Assembly (NCBI GenBank): GCA_002973575.1
Contig: PVEQ01000010.1
Coordinates: 62,001-126,000, forward strand
Direction: 5' to 3'
DNA length: 64,000 nt
Source: Sediminibacterium magnilacihabitans
Lineage (GTDB): Bacteria > Bacteroidota > Bacteroidia > Chitinophagales > Chitinophagaceae
Shown here: positions 14,272-24,037 of the stretch, one piece after another
Layout of the letters: every line of letters starts with the position of its first letter
Position numbering within the stretch: the stretch's first letter is position 1
Notes under the pieces: generated by a model
What the model saw: only the letters and a program-made list of their open reading frames with translations
What the model was told of the DNA's origin: nothing
Database searches by the model: none
Program-made: the position numbers and the translations under genes

Positions 14272-15885
14272 ATGTACGACATTTTGCAATTGAACGACAT
14301 GCTATTGCCAGAGTTGCTCGACATTGCCGAGCAGTTGAAAATAGCAGGCGTTAAAAAGCTTGACAAACAAGGGCTTATTTATAAGATCCTTGACAGCCAG
14401 GCACTCACAGCCAGCGAAACAAAAGAAGACGGCAAGAAAAAACCTGGCAGGGCCCGCAAACCCGTTACTGTTAAAACCGGCATCGCTACCGAAGAAGCGG
14501 AAGTGATGCAGGAAGCGCCGCAGCAAACAGCTAAGCCTGCGCCGCCCCCCCAGCCCAAACGTGGTGCGCCCGGCCGTAAGCCTAAAACTGAGAAGCCCGC
14601 CGAACAAGCGCCCCAAGCTGGTCCATCGCTCAACGGAACATCGGCAGAAACATCCGAGCCCACACATGCTGCCGAAGCGGAATCTGCAGAGAATGGTCTT
14701 TCGCACGAATCGTCCCAGCCTGCACAGCAGCAGAAGCAACACCGCAAAGAACCTACTTTCAATATCGAGTTTGAAGGCATGATCCTCAGCGAAGGCGTGC
14801 TCGAAATGATGCCCGATGGTTATGGGTTCCTGCGTTCTTCCGATTATAATTACCTCTCTTCTCCCGACGACGTATACGTATCTCCTTCGCAGATCAAATT
14901 GTTTGGTCTCAAAACCGGCGATACCGTGCAGGGCGCTGTTCGTCCGCCTAAAGAAGGAGAAAAATATTTCGCGCTCCTCAAAGTAGACGCCATCAACGGC
15001 AAGAAACCCGATGAAGTGCGCGACCGTGTTCCTTTCGATTACCTTACGCCGCTTTTCCCTTACGAAAAGCTGAACCTGTTCACCACGCCCAACAATTACA
15101 GCACCCGCATCATGGACCTCTTTACGCCTATTGGTAAAGGTCAGCGTGGCCTGATCGTTGCGCAACCCAAAGTGGGTAAAACCATTTTGTTGAAAGAAGT
15201 GGCCAACGCCATCGCCGCCAATCACCCCGAGTGTTATCTCATGGTGGTATTGATCGATGAGCGTCCTGAAGAGGTAACCGATATGGAGCGCAGCGTAAAG
15301 GCAGAAGTGATCGCTTCTACCTTCGATGAACCCGCAGAAAAACACGTGAAAGTATCCACCATTGCTTTGCAAAAAGCAAAACGCCTGGTAGAATGCGGTC
15401 ACGATGTAGTGATATTGCTCGACTCCATCACCCGTTTGGCCAGGGCCCACAACACAGTGGCACCCGCCAGCGGTAAAGTATTGAGTGGTGGTGTGGAAGC
15501 CAACGCCATGCAAAAACCCAAGCAGTTCTTCGGCGCTGCCCGTAAAATAGAGCACGGCGGTTCGCTTACCATCCTGGCCACTGCCCTCATTGAAACAGGC
15601 AGTAAGATGGATGAAGTGATCTTTGAAGAATTCAAGGGTACCGGTAACATGGAATTGCAGCTCGACCGCCGCCTAGCCAACAAACGCATTTTCCCTGCCA
15701 TCGACCTGGTGGCTTCTTCTACTCGCCGCGACGACCTGTTGCTCGACAAAGAAGTATTGCAACGCATGAACATCCTTCGTTTGTACATCAACGATATGAA
15801 TACCGAAGAAGCAATGAATGAATTGCTCAAGCGCATGCGCGGTACAAGAGACAATGAAGAGTTCTTAGCCTCTATGAATCGATGA
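14272..15885 (+). CDS. rho: Transcription termination factor Rho
   Basis: A 537-aa hexameric RNA helicase, longer than the ~419 aa of E. coli because of a Lys/Pro/Ala/Glu-rich low-complexity insertion (about residues 50-165) between the Rho N-terminal helical domain ([18 protein letters not shown]) and the RNA-binding cold-shock domain ([17 protein letters not shown]). The ATPase domain shows Walker A in [16 protein letters not shown], Walker B in [16 protein letters not shown], and the R-loop region near [13 protein letters not shown]. The insertion is common in Bacteroidota Rho. The 233-base leader (14039-14271) has no other gene and may host autoregulation, though no motif is certain. Confidence 0.97.
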   Translation: MYDILQLNDMLLPELLDIAEQLKIAGVKKLDKQGLIYKILDSQALTASETKEDGKKKPGRARKPVTVKTGIATEEAEVMQEAPQQTAKPAPPPQPKRGAPGRKPKTEKPAEQAPQAGPSLNGTSAETSEPTHAAEAESAENGLSHESSQPAQQQKQHRKEPTFNIEFEGMILSEGVLEMMPDGYGFLRSSDYNYLSSPDDVYVSPSQIKLFGLKTGDTVQGAVRPPKEGEKYFALLKVDAINGKKPDEVRDRVPFDYLTPLFPYEKLNLFTTPNNYSTRIMDLFTPIGKGQRGLIVAQPKVGKTILLKEVANAIAANHPECYLMVVLIDERPEEVTDMERSVKAEVIASTFDEPAEKHVKVSTIALQKAKRLVECGHDVVILLDSITRLARAHNTVAPASGKVLSGGVEANAMQKPKQFFGAARKIEHGGSLTILATALIETGSKMDEVIFEEFKGTGNMELQLDRRLANKRIFPAIDLVASSTRRDDLLLDKEVLQRMNILRLYINDMNTEEAMNELLKRMRGTRDNEEFLASMNR

Positions 15886-15886
15886 G

Positions 15887-15953
15887 TTGATAGTTGTTAG
15901 TTGTCAGTTGTTAGAAACATGGATTCGCTCATCTGACAACTAACAACTATCAA
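15887..15953. repeat. 21-bp perfect inverted repeat after rho
   Basis: Arms 15887-15907 and 15933-15953 are exact inverse complements over 21 bp with a 25-base loop. They are built of TTAGTTG-like units, with extra copies outside the arms. The repeat starts 2 bases after the rho stop and ends 13 bases before mnmH. There is no T run, so it is not a classical terminator. It may be a REP-like intergenic repeat, or it may stabilise the rho mRNA end. Confidence 0.7.
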
Positions 15954-15966
15954 CTAACAACTAAAT

Positions 15967-17028
15967 ATGGCCATCACCAAACTCACCATAGCGCCTTTTT
16001 TAGCAGCAGCACAAGACCATCTCGTGCTCGATGTGCGCAGTCCGGGTGAATACCAGCACGCACACATACCCGGCGCCCAACTCCTTGCACTTTTCACCGA
16101 CGAAGAAAGAAAGATCGTCGGCACAGCTTACAAACAGCAGAGCCGGCAGAAAGCCATCAAAATAGGATTGCAGTTTTTCGGTCCTAAAATGGTGGGCATG
16201 ATAGAACAGGTAGAGCAATGGTGCGCCGCACGTAACAAAGAGGCAGAACGCCCAACCGTACTAGTGCACTGCTGGCGTGGAGGTATGCGCAGCGCCGGCG
16301 TGGCCTGGCTGCTCGATCTTTATGGTTTCAATGTGATTATCCTTGTGGGCGGCTATAAAACCTATCGCCACTGGGTGTTGGCGCAGTTGGAAAATAATTA
16401 TCCCATTCATATTGTTGGCGGTTATACCGGCAGCGGCAAAACCGATCTGCTCCATGAGCTCACCAAACAACAGGAAGCCGTGATCGATCTCGAAGCGCTG
16501 GCTCTGCATAAAGGATCGGCTTTCGGTGCGCTTGATAAAATACCACAGCCCTCCCAGGAGATGTTTGAGAACCTGTTGGCGCATGAATTGCAAAAACACG
16601 AACAAGCTTCGCGGATATGGATGGAAGATGAAAGCCAGCGCATCGGCCTCGTCAACATACCCATCGTACTATTTAAACAAATGCGCACCAAACCTGTTTT
16701 CTTCCTCGATGTTCCTTTCGAAGAAAGGCTCAACCACATCATAAAAGAATACGGAGGATTTGAGAAAGAAAAACTGGTGAACGCCATTATCCGCATCAAA
16801 AAAAGACTGGGCGGACTCGAAACCAAAACAGCCATCAATTACCTGCTGGAAGACGATGTAAAAGAATGCTTCCGCATATTGTTGAAATACTACGATAAGC
16901 TTTACATCAAAGGATTGTATAATCGCGAAAACGCCGAAACGCTTACCTGTAAAATTCCCGTTGACCAGGTGGATGCCGAGCAGAATGCCGGTAAACTGGT
17001 GAACCTTCTTCAAACACAGCATGCATGA
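15967..17028 (+). CDS. mnmH: tRNA 2-selenouridine synthase
   Basis: A 353-aa protein that replaces sulfur by selenium at the 2-position of wobble uridine in tRNA, via a geranylated intermediate. The N-terminal rhodanese domain has the active Cys in LVHCWRGGMRSAG at about residue 100. The C-terminal half has a P-loop GGYTGSGKT at about residue 152. Both domains and the length match MnmH/SelU (YbbB). Its stop overlaps the selD start (ATGA), so enzyme and selenophosphate supply are coupled. It begins after the inverted repeat that follows rho. Confidence 0.95.
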   Translation: MAITKLTIAPFLAAAQDHLVLDVRSPGEYQHAHIPGAQLLALFTDEERKIVGTAYKQQSRQKAIKIGLQFFGPKMVGMIEQVEQWCAARNKEAERPTVLVHCWRGGMRSAGVAWLLDLYGFNVIILVGGYKTYRHWVLAQLENNYPIHIVGGYTGSGKTDLLHELTKQQEAVIDLEALALHKGSAFGALDKIPQPSQEMFENLLAHELQKHEQASRIWMEDESQRIGLVNIPIVLFKQMRTKPVFFLDVPFEERLNHIIKEYGGFEKEKLVNAIIRIKKRLGGLETKTAINYLLEDDVKECFRILLKYYDKLYIKGLYNRENAETLTCKIPVDQVDAEQNAGKLVNLLQTQHA

Positions 17029-18083
17029 ACAATGAATCTACAGCCATCAGGCTTACACAATATTCCCATGGCGCCGGTTGCGGTTGCAAAATAGCGCCGC
17101 AGGTACTCGACACCATTTTAAAGACCAATCTCTCATCACCCGATCAGCAAAACTTACTCGTAGGCAATAGCAGTAAAGACGATGCCGCCGCTTATGACCT
17201 GGGCAACGGCACGGCATTGATCTCTACTACCGACTTTTTCATGCCCATCGTAGACGATGCATTTTCATTCGGTAAAATTGCCGGCGCCAACGCCATCAGC
17301 GATGTGTACGCCATGGGAGGAAAACCCATCCTGGCCATTGCTATCCTGGGGTGGCCGGTAGATAAATTGCCGGCAGAAGTTGCTCGACAAGTTATTGAAG
17401 GCGCGCGCAGCATCTGCGCCGAAGCGGGTATTCCGCTTGCAGGCGGGCACAGCATCGATTGCCCCGAGCCCGTTTTCGGCCTCGCAGTAAACGGACTGGT
17501 AGATACCCCCCGCCTCAAACAAAACAGCACCGCCCGCGAAGAAGATGTTTTATTCCTTACCAAACCGCTGGGCATGGGCATTCTTTCCACTGCGCAAAAA
17601 CGCAATGCGCTCAGCAGCGAACACCACGATCTCATGCTTCGCCAATTGATGCAACTGAATAAAGTGGGCGAAGAACTTTCTGCGCTGGCATCTGTACACG
17701 CTATGACAGATGTAACCGGCTTCGGATTGCTGGGTCACCTGATTGAAATGTGTGAAGGAAGCGGGTTGAACGCGCAGATACAATTACAAGAGGTTCCTGT
17801 TATCCCGGGCCTCGATCCATACCTGCAACAAAAAATACAACCGGGTGGCACCAAACGCAACTGGGCAAGTTACGGCCATAAAGTACAGTTCGCCGATACG
17901 ATTCAACCCGAAGAAGCCATCTCCATACTGGCCGATCCGCAAACAAATGGCGGGTTGTTGGTGGCTGTAGGAAAAGACAGTGTAAAAGACGCCGGTGATC
18001 TACTGAAATCGCATGGTCTTTACCACACCATCATTGGTGAAATGACGGTTGCGGGCGAGGATAAAACCGTTACAGTATTTTAA
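17025..18083 (+). CDS. selD: Selenide, water dikinase (selenophosphate synthase)
   Basis: A 352-aa enzyme that makes selenophosphate from selenide and ATP. The active-site loop reads GAGCGCKIAP, so it uses Cys, not selenocysteine, at the reactive position. The glycine-rich and metal-binding segments are present (DDAAAYDLGNGTALISTTDF, GGHSID, TDVTGFGLLGH). The start overlaps mnmH by 4 bases. With no selA or selB in the window, its local partner is MnmH, so selenium is used here at least for tRNA modification. Confidence 0.96.
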   Translation: MNNESTAIRLTQYSHGAGCGCKIAPQVLDTILKTNLSSPDQQNLLVGNSSKDDAAAYDLGNGTALISTTDFFMPIVDDAFSFGKIAGANAISDVYAMGGKPILAIAILGWPVDKLPAEVARQVIEGARSICAEAGIPLAGGHSIDCPEPVFGLAVNGLVDTPRLKQNSTAREEDVLFLTKPLGMGILSTAQKRNALSSEHHDLMLRQLMQLNKVGEELSALASVHAMTDVTGFGLLGHLIEMCEGSGLNAQIQLQEVPVIPGLDPYLQQKIQPGGTKRNWASYGHKVQFADTIQPEEAISILADPQTNGGLLVAVGKDSVKDAGDLLKSHGLYHTIIGEMTVAGEDKTVTVF

Positions 18084-18117
18084 CGATTCGTAGGATTCTT
18101 TTTAATCTTTTTGGTAT

Positions 18118-18146
18118 TAGCTTTGGTTATAATTTAAAAAAGGAGG
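18118..18146 (+). promoter_or_regulatory. TAnnTTTG promoter element and strong Shine-Dalgarno
   Basis: TAGCTTTG at 18118-18125 is an exact match to the Bacteroidota -7 consensus TAnnTTTG; no good -33 TTG is seen at the right spacing. AAGGAGG at 18140-18146 lies 4 bases before the ATG at 18151 and is a full Shine-Dalgarno, uncommon in this phylum. Confidence 0.45.
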
Positions 18147-18150
18147 AATC

Positions 18151-18546
18151 ATGATACGTTCATTTTTGACCCTTCTGAGCATTTGCCTGGCAACAACCCT
18201 AATGGCACAGGAGGCCGGCCAGTCACCCGCTCCCGACCAAAATCCCAACTTCAACATCAGCAGGCAGAAATACATGAGCCAGAAAGACTCCCTGCTCTCT
18301 GCTTCCAACACCACCGTGCAGCAAACCTATAAGGCTTACGATTGGTACGAAGCCAAAATGGAACGCCGCAACGAGCGGAGAGAAGCCAGGAGGTATGCTG
18401 CCTATTACAACGGATACTACTATCCGTATTACAACCAATATTATAACGGCTGGAACCAGTATGGTTATTACAATAACTGGGGCAGCTGGAATGCACTCAG
18501 ACCCAACATCGGTTTCCACACGGGAAATTGGTGGTTCTCTTTTTAA
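18151..18546 (+). CDS. Secreted Tyr-rich hypothetical protein
   Basis: A 131-aa protein with a signal peptide cleaved near TLMAQ. The middle is charged (AKMERRNERREARR) and the last 50 residues are very rich in Tyr, Asn and Trp (YYNGYYYPYYNQYYNGW). Such tails occur in small cell-envelope proteins of Bacteroidota. No enzyme motif. It is the first gene of a group with the LpoB-like and COG3014-like lipoproteins, 15 bases before the next start, so an envelope role is likely. The start is set by a strong Shine-Dalgarno. Confidence 0.65.
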   Translation: MIRSFLTLLSICLATTLMAQEAGQSPAPDQNPNFNISRQKYMSQKDSLLSASNTTVQQTYKAYDWYEAKMERRNERREARRYAAYYNGYYYPYYNQYYNGWNQYGYYNNWGSWNALRPNIGFHTGNWWFSF

Positions 18547-18561
18547 AACCAATTGCATACT

Positions 18562-19158
18562 ATGAAAAGCAAATTTTTACTTTTTGCCGCCGGAATTTTA
18601 TCGTTCTCTCTCTTTGTTACTTCCTGCGCAACACGTATGGTTACCCGCATTGATCCTGCAACACAGATCGATATCAACGGAACCTGGAACAATACCGACA
18701 GCCGCCTCACTGCGGAAGAAATGACCAACCAGATACTGAATGCCAAATGGCTCAACGATCACCTGGCTGCCAAAGGAGGCAAAAAGCCTGTAGTAGTGGT
18801 AGGCATGGTTACCAATAAAAGTCATGAACACATTGAAGCAGAAACTTTCATGAACGACCTCGAGCGTGCATTCATACAAACCAGCAGGGTAGGATTGGTG
18901 CAAAGTGGTAAAAAACGTGAAGAAATGCGGGCAGAAAAAGCAGACCAGCAGAGCAACGCCACACAAAGCACCATGAAAAAATTCGGGTTGGAGCGTGGCG
19001 CCGATTACATACTGCAAGGTTCTATCAACTCCATCGTAGATGCGTATCGCAGGAAGAAAACCGTTACTTACCAGGTGAACCTGGAGCTCACCAACATTGA
19101 AACCAATGAAGTGGTGTGGATAGGCGATAAAAAGATTGCCAAATTCGTCAACAACTAA
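18562..19158 (+). CDS. LpoB-like lipoprotein (penicillin-binding protein activator family)
   Basis: 198 residues from the ATG at 18562; an upstream TTG frame start at 18553 is less likely because the signal peptide begins at the ATG. The lipobox is FVTSC, with Cys about residue 22. The body matches the LpoB/YcfM family (VVVGMVTNKSHEHIEAETF, FGLERGADYILQGSINSIVD, TYQVNLELTNIETNEVVW). In E. coli LpoB activates PBP1b from the outer membrane; Bacteroidota homologues are less studied. Its neighbours are another lipoprotein and a Tyr-rich secreted protein, likely one operon. Confidence 0.85.
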   Translation: MKSKFLLFAAGILSFSLFVTSCATRMVTRIDPATQIDINGTWNNTDSRLTAEEMTNQILNAKWLNDHLAAKGGKKPVVVVGMVTNKSHEHIEAETFMNDLERAFIQTSRVGLVQSGKKREEMRAEKADQQSNATQSTMKKFGLERGADYILQGSINSIVDAYRRKKTVTYQVNLELTNIETNEVVWIGDKKIAKFVNN

Positions 19159-19178
19159 GTGCTGTTTAATTTTTCCGC

Positions 19179-20636
19179 ATGAAGCATTGTATAAAACGGG
19201 CATGGGTAGCTTGGCTATTGATGCCTGTTTTGTTTTCCTGTGCTACTTACAACAGCAAAATGTCTGCTTATTACAACCAGGTAAGCGCATCGCATTACAG
19301 GCATGCCGATCATATGCTGGAGCAGAATGGTTACCTGCAACATCCCAGGAACAGCCTCTTGTATTATATGGAACGGGGACAAATGCTGCACCTGCAGGGC
19401 CTGTACGACAGCAGCAACCTCTTCCTGAACCTTGCCGACGGCTATATAGAAAACAAACACAAATCGTTAGGGAATGCGATTACCAGCTTGATGCTCAACC
19501 CAATGACCGCTCCTTACCTGGGTGAAGACTTTGAACGCTTCATGGTTTATTATTACAAGGCGCTCAACTATCTCTACCTCGGAAAAACAGACGACGCCCT
19601 GGTAGAAGCCCGCCGCATTAGTTTGAGCACCCAAACGCAGGAAGATAAATTTAAACCGGGCGCCAATCGTTATACCAAAGATGCATTTGCGCTCAATGTG
19701 CAGGGAATGATCTATGAAGCTGCTGGCATGATCAATGATGCATTCATCGCTTACCGGAATGCCGCCGATGTTTACCTCAAAGAGCCGAACAATAGGTACT
19801 ACGGTGTTTCCATGCCCTCGCAATTGAAGCAGGATGTATTGAGAACCGCTGCGTTGATGGGATTCAAAGACCAGCTGGATTTTTACGGAAAAAAATTCAA
19901 CACTACTTATAAAACCCGCGACACCAGCAATGCCGGCGGAGAACTGGTGGTGTTTTTTGAAAGGGGAATGGCTCCTGCCAAAACGGAACAAAACTTTATC
20001 CTTGCACAGTCCGGTGATGGAAACGGCGTTTTTGTTTTCAACGGACCCTATGGTACTTTCGATGTTTCTTCTGCCAATTCCTTTTCTGCTTCATTAAAAA
20101 ATTTCAGGACCATTCGTGTGGCCATTCCCATTTATGAACCCAGGTCTTACAATAATGTGCAGGGCACCGCTACAGCCGATGGAGCTGCTTATTCATCAGA
20201 ACTGGCAGAAGATATCAATACCATCGCACCGGCGGTATTGAAAGAACGGATAGTGAAGGAAGTTACCAATGCTCTATTAAGACAGGCGTTTAAACTGGGC
20301 ATGGAGAAAGGCGCATCAGAAGCCACCAAAGCAGCAGTGAAAAACAACAGCAAAGAAAAAGATGAGGGTAAGAAGGAAAGAAATGCAGAAGCTGCTGCCC
20401 TGGTCACCGGATTGGTGGTAAACATGTTCAATACTGCAACGGAAAAAGCAGATACCCGTAACTGGCAATCATTGCCCGCTTATATCCAGTATGTGCGCAT
20501 TCCGCTGAAAAAAGGAGCCAACGACATCAGGCTCCGGTTGGGCAATGCCGAAAAAACCATTCGTGTTGAGGGTAAAACCGGTTTGCAATTGTACAACTGG
20601 CGTGTGCCAGATAACAGTATTACTGTTGCCCCATAA
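19179..20636 (+). CDS. COG3014-like TPR-type lipoprotein
   Basis: A 485-aa lipoprotein with lipobox VLFSC. Residues 40-220 contain helical tetratricopeptide-like pairs (YYMERGQMLHLQGLYDSSN, MVYYYKALNYLYLGKTDDAL, ALNVQGMIYEAAGMINDAF). The C-terminal part includes a Lys/Glu/Ala-rich segment and a beta-like end (IRLRLGNAEKTIRVEG). The layout fits the COG3014 family that accompanies LpoB-like proteins. It lies 20 bases after the LpoB-like gene and its last 17 bases overlap the convergent SnoaL-like gene. Probably an envelope assembly factor; exact role unknown. Confidence 0.72.
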   Translation: MKHCIKRAWVAWLLMPVLFSCATYNSKMSAYYNQVSASHYRHADHMLEQNGYLQHPRNSLLYYMERGQMLHLQGLYDSSNLFLNLADGYIENKHKSLGNAITSLMLNPMTAPYLGEDFERFMVYYYKALNYLYLGKTDDALVEARRISLSTQTQEDKFKPGANRYTKDAFALNVQGMIYEAAGMINDAFIAYRNAADVYLKEPNNRYYGVSMPSQLKQDVLRTAALMGFKDQLDFYGKKFNTTYKTRDTSNAGGELVVFFERGMAPAKTEQNFILAQSGDGNGVFVFNGPYGTFDVSSANSFSASLKNFRTIRVAIPIYEPRSYNNVQGTATADGAAYSSELAEDINTIAPAVLKERIVKEVTNALLRQAFKLGMEKGASEATKAAVKNNSKEKDEGKKERNAEAAALVTGLVVNMFNTATEKADTRNWQSLPAYIQYVRIPLKKGANDIRLRLGNAEKTIRVEGKTGLQLYNWRVPDNSITVAP

Positions 20637-21090
20637 AAAGAAGCAGCCGTTTTTTTGCATTGATATGTATCCTGTTCCGCATGAAGTTGGTCCAGCCAAA
20701 AAGCCAGCCCCTTAAACCAAAAGCCTGTCTCGACCATTTGTATATGTCAAATGCATCGGAGTGTTCTGTGATCAGTCCGTCTTTCAACCGCAGGTGGGCT
20801 TTTACCTTATTCACAACTTTTCTGCCTGTTTGGGTAAATGTATAAGTGGCTACCCAATCGCAGGTAGCATACTCTTCATCCAGTAGTTGAATATTATCGA
20901 ACCTGATGGCAAGGTCTTTTGCGTTCTTGCAGAGCATTTCCCACATGGCCCGTGTTTCCTGGCTGTTGAGCAATCCGAATACCATGTCGCTGAACACCAC
21001 TTCTGCGTCGTAGCAGGCATTCATACCTGCATAATCTCTTTGTTGAAAGGCCGAATAAAAACGGTGTATCGTTTGTTCGTTCGTGTTCAT
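20620..21090 (-). CDS. SnoaL-like (NTF2-fold) protein
   Basis: A 156-aa protein with the NTF2-like cone-fold pattern: an N-terminal helix (IHRFYSAFQQRDYAGMNACY), AEVVFSDMVFG, and the strands WVATYTFTQTGRKVVNKVKAHLRL and GLITEHSDAFDIYKW. The family contains small enzymes and binding proteins with many substrates, so none is assigned. It lies 12 bases after the polA stop on the same strand and overlaps the end of the convergent lipoprotein gene by 17 bases. Confidence 0.82.
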   Translation of the reverse strand: MNTNEQTIHRFYSAFQQRDYAGMNACYDAEVVFSDMVFGLLNSQETRAMWEMLCKNAKDLAIRFDNIQLLDEEYATCDWVATYTFTQTGRKVVNKVKAHLRLKDGLITEHSDAFDIYKWSRQAFGLRGWLFGWTNFMRNRIHINAKKRLLLFMGQQ

Positions 21091-21102
21091 CTGTTGTTGT
21101 TC

Positions 21103-24009
21103 CTAATGTGCTTCCAACCAGTTAACGCCTTTGCCTACTTCCGCTTCCACCGGTACATCGTTGGGTAACGGCATGGCGGTGGTCATGCAACGGATGATCA
21201 GTTCTTCCAGTTTATCCACTTCATCAGCCACTGCATCAAACACCAATTCATCGTGCACCTGCAGGATCATTTTCGACTGCCACTTGCCCTGCTTCATTTC
21301 ATGATGCACTTTGATCATAGCCATTTTGATCATATCAGCCGCAGTGCCCTGTATGGGTGAGTTGATGGCGTTGCGTTCTGCATAACCACGCACCGTGAAA
21401 TTGCTGCTGTTGATGTCTTTGAGCCAGCGCTTCCTGCCGGCCAGTGTTTGCACATAACCATTTTCCTTGGCCAGGTTGATCTGCTCATCCATGTAACGCT
21501 GGATGTTGGGAAATTCTTTTTTATAATTATCGATGATCTGCTTGGCTTCTGTTCTGCTGATGCCCAGGTTATCGGCCAAACCGAAAGCGCCTTGTCCGTA
21601 TATAATGCCGAAGTTTACACTCTTGGCTTTGTAGCGTTGCTCTTTCGTTACTTCCGATTCGGCAATGCCATATACTTTGGCAGCGGTAGCTGTGTGAATA
21701 TCTTTTCCCAACCTGAACGCTTCGCACATGTTAGGGTCTCCGCTGATGGCCGCTACAATACGCAATTCAATTTGCGAGTAGTCGGCGCTCATCAACAAAC
21801 GTCCTTCCTCACGGGGTATGAATGCTTTCCTGATCTCTCTTCCGCGTTCTGTTCTGATGGGAATATTTTGCAGGTTGGGGTTGTTGCTGCTCAACCTTCC
21901 CGTAACCGCCACCGCCTGCGCATAACTGGTATGCACCCGGCCCGTTTTTGGGTTGATCATTTCGGGAAGTGCATCTACATAAGTAGATTTCAATTTGGTG
22001 AGTTCGCGGAAGCTGAGGATATCATCTACGATCCTGTGCTGGTTGGCCAGTTTCAGCAACACATCTTCCCCCGTTGCATACTGACCTGTTTTGGTTTTCT
22101 TGGCTTTGGGATCCAGTTTCAATTTTTCAAACAGCACTTCTCCCAACTGTTTGGGCGATGCGAGATTGAACCGTACACCCGCCTGGTCGTACACGCTTTC
22201 CTCGCATTTTTTCGCATCTTTTTCCAGGTCCCTGCTATAGCTCTTCAAAAACTCCACATCGATCTTAACGCCTTCAAACTCCATATCGGTTAGCACCCGC
22301 ACCAATGGATTTTCCACTGTTTCAAAAACGCTGATCACTTCTTTTTCTTTCATCAGCGGAACAAACACCTGCTTGAGCTGGAAAGTAATGTCGGCATCTT
22401 CTGCCGCGTATTCTTTCACTTTCTCAATTTCCACATCGCGCATTGTGCCCTGGTTCTTTCCTTTTTTACCAATCAGTTCATCTATGTGAACCGGTTCGTA
22501 GCCGAGGTATTGTGCACTCAGCAGGTCCATGTTGCGGCGGCCTTCCGGTTCTATGAGATAATGTGCCAGCATGGTATCAAAGAGTTGTCCTTTCGGTTCT
22601 ATACCATACCATTTGAACACCAGCAGATCGTATTTGATGTTCTGACCGATCCAGGTAATAGAGGGTTCGTTGAAAAGAGGTTTTACCAGCTCTAATAGCT
22701 GCTGCGTTCTTTTTTGATCGGCCGGACAGGGAATATAATATCCTTCCCCTGCCTTATACGAAAAGCTCATGCCCACCAGTTCTACATTGTTAGGGTCGGT
22801 ACCGGTGGTTTCAGTATCAAAACAGATCTCTTTTTGCTGCTGCAATTTTTTTACCAATGCCTTGATCTGTTCATCTGTTTCTACCAGCTCATAATCGTGC
22901 GGCGTATTGGTAATGTTTTTGTTGGCAACCAATCCCACTGTTTCTGTCGTGGCCCCACTTTCTTCCGCAGCAGTTTCCGTTGCATCCACAGCAGTCCAGT
23001 CGGGCAATGGCACTGCTGAACTGTCTTTCTTCGTGGTCTTTTTGCCGGAAGATTTACCGGCAGCTGGCGCCGCCACCGCATTACCGAACAAGTCGGTCTG
23101 TGTGGCCTGCTGGGGCGAATGGAATGCATTGAAGTTTTCGCCCAGTACCCTTTTACCCAGTGTTTTGAATTCGAGTTCGGTGAATATTTCCGTGAGCGCT
23201 TCCTTATTCCATTCTTTCAGCCTGTAATCTTCTTCATGGAATTCTACAGGAACATTGGTAATAATGGTGGCCAGTTTTTTACTCATGATGGCCAGCTCCT
23301 TGTTATTGCGGATCTTCTCGCCGAGAGCGCCCTTGATCTGATCGGCATGCTCCAGTACGTTCTCCAACGTATCATATTCTTTGAGCAACTTGGCCGCTGT
23401 TTTTTCGCCCACACCTGGTATGCCTGGAATATTATCCACTGCATCACCCATCATGCCCAGCATGTCTACTACTTGTTGTACCCGTTGGATATCCCAGCGG
23501 GCACAAACTTTTTCCGCTGTCAATATTTCTTCCGGGTTACCAAAAGATGGTGGTTTGTAAATGTACACATGCGGATGTATAAGCAACTGGCCATAATCTT
23601 TATCGGGCGTTACCATATACACTTCATAACCCTTGTCTGCCGCCTGCCAGGCAACGGTGCCAATCACATCATCTGCTTCGTATCCATCCATTTCCACAAC
23701 GGGAATGTTGAAGGCGCGTATGATGCGCTGTATATCGGGAATAGAAGCCAGCAGGTCTTCCGGGGCTTCCTGCCGGTTGGCTTTATAATCGGTAAAATCG
23801 GTATGGCGTTCCGTTGGCGCATGCGTATCGAAACACACAGCCAGGTGCGTGGGTTTTTCTTTGTTGATGAGGTCAAAAAGGGTATTGGTGAAGCCAAACT
23901 GCGCGTTGGTATTCATTCCCTTCGATGTGATACGCGGGTTGCGGATGAGTGCATAATAAGCCCGATAGATCAATGCAAGGGCATCGAGCAGAAACAACTT
24001 TTTACTCAT
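21103..24009 (-). CDS. polA: DNA polymerase I
   Basis: A 968-aa enzyme for lagging-strand maturation and repair. Domains: 5'-nuclease (1 to about 290, with DGYEADDVIGT and GIPGVGEKTAAKLL), an Ala/Lys/Thr-rich linker (about 310-365), 3'-5' exonuclease with intact DTETTGTDP at about residue 395 and IGQNIKYDLL, and the family A polymerase (about 560-968) with SADYSQIELR, the YGIAESEV/GIIYGQGAFGL O-helix region and VHDELVFD. Proofreading residues look intact. Length is slightly above the usual 930 because of the linker. Confidence 0.97.
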   Translation of the reverse strand: MSKKLFLLDALALIYRAYYALIRNPRITSKGMNTNAQFGFTNTLFDLINKEKPTHLAVCFDTHAPTERHTDFTDYKANRQEAPEDLLASIPDIQRIIRAFNIPVVEMDGYEADDVIGTVAWQAADKGYEVYMVTPDKDYGQLLIHPHVYIYKPPSFGNPEEILTAEKVCARWDIQRVQQVVDMLGMMGDAVDNIPGIPGVGEKTAAKLLKEYDTLENVLEHADQIKGALGEKIRNNKELAIMSKKLATIITNVPVEFHEEDYRLKEWNKEALTEIFTELEFKTLGKRVLGENFNAFHSPQQATQTDLFGNAVAAPAAGKSSGKKTTKKDSSAVPLPDWTAVDATETAAEESGATTETVGLVANKNITNTPHDYELVETDEQIKALVKKLQQQKEICFDTETTGTDPNNVELVGMSFSYKAGEGYYIPCPADQKRTQQLLELVKPLFNEPSITWIGQNIKYDLLVFKWYGIEPKGQLFDTMLAHYLIEPEGRRNMDLLSAQYLGYEPVHIDELIGKKGKNQGTMRDVEIEKVKEYAAEDADITFQLKQVFVPLMKEKEVISVFETVENPLVRVLTDMEFEGVKIDVEFLKSYSRDLEKDAKKCEESVYDQAGVRFNLASPKQLGEVLFEKLKLDPKAKKTKTGQYATGEDVLLKLANQHRIVDDILSFRELTKLKSTYVDALPEMINPKTGRVHTSYAQAVAVTGRLSSNNPNLQNIPIRTERGREIRKAFIPREEGRLLMSADYSQIELRIVAAISGDPNMCEAFRLGKDIHTATAAKVYGIAESEVTKEQRYKAKSVNFGIIYGQGAFGLADNLGISRTEAKQIIDNYKKEFPNIQRYMDEQINLAKENGYVQTLAGRKRWLKDINSSNFTVRGYAERNAINSPIQGTAADMIKMAMIKVHHEMKQGKWQSKMILQVHDELVFDAVADEVDKLEELIIRCMTTAMPLPNDVPVEAEVGKGVNWLEAH

Positions 24010-24037
24010 ATAGCTAAGGTAATAAAGCTAAACGAGC

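Noticed and set aside
14302..15555. 417-codon minus-strand ORF opposite rho
   Set aside because: Shadow of rho; the reverse frame is open because of codon bias and shows no domain.
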